Assembly (NCBI GenBank): GCA_964017235.1
Contig: OZ024935.1
Span: forward strand, 4,216,001 to 4,280,000
Reading direction: 5' to 3'
Length of the DNA: 64,000 bases
Source of the DNA: Sabellastarte sp. h YS-2021
Taxonomy: Eukaryota; Annelida; Polychaeta; Sabellida; Sabellidae
How positions within the stretch are numbered: the stretch's first letter is position 1; each line of letters opens with the position of its first letter. A program made the position numbers and the translations under genes. Of this stretch, positions 62,436 to 64,000 are shown piece by piece. Below the pieces are notes generated by a model. That model made no database searches and had not been told where the DNA came from. It was given only the letters and a program-made list of their open reading frames with translations.

Positions 62436-64000
62436 AAAAACGACTCTTGGAGCCTCTTAAGTTCTGTTTTTCCCCTGTTGGAAGAAAAATGACTGGTTAC
62501 TGCTTTGTGAGGGATTGCCCCCATAGGGGCGTTTCCTGTAGGAGCCTCTTTGTTGTGGGGAGCATGAAAGGGCTTATTCTGGCAGGGTCCGAAATCCTGA
62601 GAATCTTTGAGGTGCCTTTAGGAAGGAAGTCCTTGCCTTCCTTCACCAACTATGATTTAAACAAGGAAGACGGCCAGAAGGACGCCTTCCGGAGTTCTTA
62701 AAGGGATTATTCTGGTAGGGTCCGAAACCCTGAGAACCTTTTGAGGTGCCTTTTTTAAGAAGGAAGTCCTCGTCTTCCTTCACCAACTAGTTCTTGGCGC
62801 CTGGTTTCTCCTAAGTGTGGTTGTAATAGGGTCATTTAGGCTTCGAGCCTAATCAAGTCAGTATTGCCCATTGAGTATAATTTTCTCTGGAGAATATGGA
62901 ACAAGGACTACTAAGGCAAGTCAAGGCCCTGTGTTGGATCAGGATGGTCTTATTCCACAGGTCCAGAGACTCGCAGGCTTCCTCATAACCACGTTTCACT
63001 ACTTTATCAGGGTCGGCACCTTTCCTGATTTGAGACTTGACCAGTTTTAAAAAGTGTTGCAGGCTATATTGACACTTCTCCAAAGTGACATGACAGAAGG
63101 AGGACGTCTTGGCCAAGGTAGTAGCGAAATTGAGAGTGGAAAAATTCTGTCTTGCCTGATGTTCCAATTCTTTAAGAATTGGAAGAGGAACCTTGACTAT
63201 AGGAGCCCAGATGACTTAGGAGAAATACAATTCTGGCAAAGTCTGTATTCAGCTCTTGTATTTTGACCTCATAACAAGACTGGTCTGGCTGGTACCACTT
63301 GACATTGGGAGGTGGTTGGATGTACTTACCCTCAGGTAAATTTTATTTGGAAGTCCTGATCAAATTTATCAAAGGCATTCTTAATGATTGAATTGAGAGG
63401 CAACATGGAGGAAGGACCTCTTGGACTAAGTTTTGCCTGCCTTTCTCATCATCAAGGCACATGACCGCAGTTGAAGATCTAGGTAAGGATTCCCTAGGTT
63501 CAGGCAAATTGAGGATACGTCGAAACGTTTCCACCTCCTCAGCGTATTGGAATGGGATGTCAGCCAATGCTACTTCCCTATAATAAGGAGGGTAGGGGTC
63601 ATACTTCCTTCACCAACTGTGAATTAAGTGGTCCTGATCAGGGTATGACTTCCTGGAGGGCTTAGGGAACCTATGCATAGGTTCAGGGTACTGATCCTCC
63701 TCTGAAGATGAGGGTGCGAATCTGGCCCTCGACTTGTATTGGCTTATCAGAGTGCTTTGGGCCTACTAGGGGCTGGTTGAGGGCTATAAGTAGTGTTCGA
63801 GGAACTCGGATCTACAGCATATTGACTGGAAGAGTGTAAATATTGTTTTGGGCTGGTCGAGGCAACCTACGAGGGATCCTCGGCCGAACTACAACCTTGA
63901 CACAAGTCATCTACGAGGCGACTAGAGGCGAGAAATTGTTAAGTTCTGAGGTGAACTCCACCTCCAGTGACTCGATAGCCCTACTGGATTCGAGGATTTG
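62436..64000 (-). pseudogene. D7 gag region, partial
   Basis: Frames with Gag-like character: a Gln/Asn-rich tail (62440-62700), then FSTLNFATTLAKTSSFCHV, LEKCQYSLQHFLKLVKSQIR (62853-63167) and MADIPFQYAEEVETFRRILN (63343-63567). Two similar ~110-bp blocks (TCTGGCAGGGTCCGAAATCC / TCTGGTAGGGTCCGAAACCC) show a local duplication. The family C Gag differs strongly from D1 and D2 Gag and I cannot align a zinc finger. Confidence 0.55.

Larger units (their letters stand above)
59034..64000 (-). mobile_element. D7: decayed DIRS of family C, runs off the window
   Basis: Outer 3' end TTGAAAATTTTAATTACTTA at 59034, ITR with TCACGTGA (59180-59187), only the second half of the ICR (59286-59320; the first arm is deleted), C12 tract at 59762-59773, then YR, RT-RNase H and gag. 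The 5' end lies beyond 64000. Similar to D3 and D5. Confidence 0.88.

Noticed and set aside
62405-62460. T7 slippery run (GTCGTTTTTTTGACC) as a gag-RT frameshift site in D7
   Set aside because: The gag frame of family C could not be established, and D3 has GTCTTTACGACC at the same place, so the run is not conserved.

Overview
This window looks like repeat-rich, gene-poor DNA from a metazoan, most likely a marine invertebrate such as a mollusc (inference). It is AT-rich, holds long 146-, 155- and 350-bp tandem arrays, contains a transposase pseudogene with a spliceosomal-type intron, and is packed with tyrosine-recombinase (YR) retrotransposons. I see no convincing host gene, rRNA, tRNA or CRISPR array.

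Layout. 1-5.9 kb: a ~350-bp satellite inside a possible TIR element, then unassigned DNA. 6.3-11.2 kb: a Ngaro/PAT-like YR retrotransposon (R1, minus strand) with gag, RT-RNase H and YR. 12.0-21.8 kb: two copies of a composite non-autonomous repeat (hairpin head, 146-bp units, 155-bp units, conserved tail), interleaved with two clusters of TTCGCGAA-like words; a third copy lies at 31.0-33.1 kb. 22.1 kb: a 306-bp MITE. 22.5-28.6 kb: DIRS element D4 (decayed coding, identical terminal repeats). 28.8-29.5 kb: fragment D5. 34.2-54.0 kb: a PIF/Harbinger transposase pseudogene split by two DIRS elements, D1 (34.76-41.32 kb, gag and pol open) and D3 (41.51-52.90 kb, decayed); D3 is itself split by D2 (41.62-47.78 kb, open). 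54.0-58.8 kb: rearranged D6. 59.0 kb to the right edge: D7.

All DIRS copies lie on the minus strand and share inverted terminal repeats (ITRs), an internal complementary region (ICR) that repeats the two outer ends joined back to back, and gag, RT-RNase H-methyltransferase and YR modules. ITR comparison gives relative ages: D1, D2 and D4 have identical ITR pairs, whereas D3, the host of D2, has diverged.

The most interesting signal is translational recoding. In D1 and D2, gag ends at a TGA followed by CAATTA, the tobamovirus-type leaky stop context. The frame behind that stop encodes a Cys-rich domain conserved between the two families, which reaches a G-run exactly where conservation moves +1 into the RT frame. 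In D2 the frame containing the Cys-rich domain stays open through the whole RT region into YR. In R1, gag ends with an in-frame A_AAA_AAC slippery heptamer, a stop 3 nt later and a 7-bp stem 9 nt downstream, with RT in the -1 frame; R1 RT and YR are then separated by one in-frame TAG. A further shared feature is a sense-strand A/G (polypurine) tract between YR and the ICR in all five DIRS copies that keep that region.
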